From DAOUFU01 sp034429275 (GTDB lineage: Bacteria; Chloroflexota; Anaerolineae; Aggregatilineales; Aggregatilineaceae), in assembly GCA_034429275.1 (NCBI GenBank), contig DAOUFU010000244.1, positions 1 to 7,311 of the forward strand: DNA of 7,311 nt. The letters are read 5' to 3'. This document shows positions 6,479 to 7,311 of the stretch, in pieces. Position 1 is the first letter of the stretch. The number at the start of each line of letters is the position of its first letter. A program made the translations under genes and the position numbers. Under the pieces are notes generated by a model, which saw nothing but the letters and a program-made list of their open reading frames with translations, did not search any database and had not been told where the DNA came from.

Positions 6479-6521
6479 GGGCAACCCCCACAGTCTCATG
6501 CCCCGAAAATGGAATGCACCC

Positions 6522-6535
6522 AATCGCCAGGGGGC
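6522..6535. repeat. 14-bp direct repeat, right copy
   Basis: Identical to 6268-6281. It lies 6 bp beyond the right end of the palindromic element, so the pair brackets it but does not abut symmetrically as a simple target-site duplication would. Confidence 0.7.
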
Positions 6536-6609
6536 GAGCAAAACCTGACGGCGCGTTTTCGAGCGAGAGTCTGGCCTCATCCCCATATCCGATCAAATTG
6601 GCAACGTGC

Positions 6610-6636
6610 ATCAGGGTCAGGCATCACCTGACTGAT
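6610..6636 (+). promoter_or_regulatory. Inverted repeat before the hydrolase gene, possible operator or leader hairpin
   Basis: GTCAGG (6616-6621) and CCTGAC (6627-6632) pair around a 5-nt loop. The stem extends through ATCA (6610-6613) and TGAT (6633-6636) past a 2-nt bulge. It ends 34 bp before the ATG at 6671. A -35-like TTGGCA lies at 6598-6603, but no good -10 follows at normal spacing, so the promoter itself is not identified. Confidence 0.35.
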
Positions 6637-6670
6637 CGCTCTCTGTAGACCTTAGCACAAAGGATGGCCC

Positions 6671-7311
6671 ATGTTCACAATCGGTGAGGTAGAAATTCAC
6701 CGCGTCAGCGATGGCAGCCTGTGGAGTGACCGGGGCGGCGTGTTTGGGTTGGTCCCCAGGCCGATGTGGGTCGATCGCTACACGCCCGATGAGCAGGACC
6801 GTCTGCCGATGGAGCTGACCTGCCTGCTGGTGCGTGCGGCAGGAAAAACGATTGTGGTGGATACCGGTTTTGGTCCCCGGTTGGCGCAAAAGGACCGGAA
6901 CGCGCGCCCGCATGGCGGGCTGCTCGATGGGCTGGCGCGGCTGGGAATCGCGCCGGGCGATGTGGACCTGGTGATCAATACGCACCTGCACGCGGATCAC
7001 TGCTCTGGCAACATGACGGTCGATGCTTCCGGCGCGAGCGTGCCGACCTTCCCCAACGCCGAATACGTCGTGCAGCGCCGCGAGTTCGACGACGCCATGC
7101 ACCCCAACGAGCGCACGCGCGGCACCTACTTCGCGGACAACTACGCCCCGCTGCACGAGCGCGGACAGCTTCGCCTGCTGGACGGCGACACGACGCTGCT
7201 CCCCGGCGTGCGGACGGTCGTCACGCCCGGCCACACGCCCGGCCACCAGTCGGTACTCTTCGAAAGCGGCGGCGAGTCTGCGCTGTTTGTCGCGGATTTG
7301 GCGAGTTATGC
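6671..7311 (+). CDS. Metallo-beta-lactamase-fold hydrolase (3' end outside the window)
   Basis: The first 213 residues of an MBL-fold metallo-hydrolase; the frame is open to the window edge. The dinuclear metal site is visible: THLHADH at 104-110 (H105, H107, D109, H110), TPGHTPGH at 185-192 with H188 as the next ligand, and VADL at 207-210 with the bridging D209. A final His would be expected beyond the edge. IVVDTGFG (61-68) is the typical first-strand Asp motif. There is no signal peptide, so it is probably cytoplasmic. The THLHADHCSGN and HPNERTR segments recall the lactonase/organophosphate-hydrolase-like branch, but the substrate cannot be assigned from sequence. The start is supported by AAAGGA (6659-6664) 6 nt upstream. 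It is transcribed away from the SRAP gene across a 446-bp spacer. Confidence 0.93.
   Translation, partial: MFTIGEVEIHRVSDGSLWSDRGGVFGLVPRPMWVDRYTPDEQDRLPMELTCLLVRAAGKTIVVDTGFGPRLAQKDRNARPHGGLLDGLARLGIAPGDVDLVINTHLHADHCSGNMTVDASGASVPTFPNAEYVVQRREFDDAMHPNERTRGTYFADNYAPLHERGQLRLLDGDTTLLPGVRTVVTPGHTPGHQSVLFESGGESALFVADLASY

Larger units (their letters stand above)
6282..6515. mobile_element. 234-bp non-coding palindromic repeat element (copy 2)
   Basis: The right boundary is set by the end of identity with bases 1-31. The left end (ATTCCAAATTGGGG) is an imperfect inverted copy of the right end (CCCCGAAAATGGAAT). The element contains the three-hairpin core at 6367-6478 and no credible gene. It begins 22 bp beyond the -35 box of the SRAP gene and fills much of the spacer between the divergent SRAP and hydrolase genes. 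Two copies in one window, and no transposase, point to a dispersed non-autonomous family. The left boundary is less certain than the right. Confidence 0.6.

Noticed and set aside
6225..6611. N-terminal extension of the SRAP frame
   Set aside because: The extension translates through the repeat element and promoter. The chemistry of the family needs Cys right after the initiator Met, as at 6224.
6225..6670. CRISPR array
   Set aside because: The repeats are inverted or few, with no regular repeat-spacer period.
6617..7246. A 209-codon minus-strand frame across the MBL gene
   Set aside because: The + strand encodes THLHADH and TPGHTPGH metal motifs with a good ribosome binding site; the opposite frame has none.

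Overview
The window is GC-rich, with short GC-rich hairpin repeats between genes. Those repeats (C/T-rich arm, GGAGA-type arm), the DnaE architecture and the gene styles suggest a Chloroflexota bacterium, perhaps Anaerolineae-like. This is inference from style; no marker gene settles it.

Layout, left to right. Bases 1-31 are the end of a dispersed repeat that continues off the left edge. Bases 42-4250 (minus strand) encode DnaE, the replicative DNA polymerase III alpha subunit. It has an apparently complete PHP metal site, a clamp-binding motif and a long disordered linker before a small C-terminal domain. Just upstream are its TATAAT promoter and, back to back with it, the terminator of the preceding gene. 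Bases 4382-5284 (minus) encode a 300-residue exported protein made of two tandem copies of an NTF2-like-looking domain. A 127-bp MITE-like element (5406-5532) with 18-bp terminal inverted repeats follows, and its right end contains the stop codon of the next gene. Bases 5529-6224 (minus) encode an SRAP/YedK/HMCES-family abasic-site shielding protein. Its promoter is so close to the ATG that the mRNA should be leaderless. The 446-bp gap 6225-6670 separates it from a divergent gene and holds a 234-bp repeat element with a cloverleaf-like core. Bases 6671-7311 (plus) encode the first 213 residues of a metallo-beta-lactamase-fold hydrolase that runs off the right edge.

Each minus-strand gene has its own good -10 box and sits in its own spacer, so this looks like single-gene transcription units rather than one operon. 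DnaE and the SRAP protein both act at replication forks, but an unrelated exported protein lies between them, so a functional link is only a possibility. I see no novel multi-gene system. The most unusual material is non-coding: two different small palindromic elements placed exactly at gene edges (downstream of dnaE, on the SRAP stop codon, upstream of the SRAP promoter), and the leaderless SRAP promoter with a LexA-box-like palindrome over its start codon.
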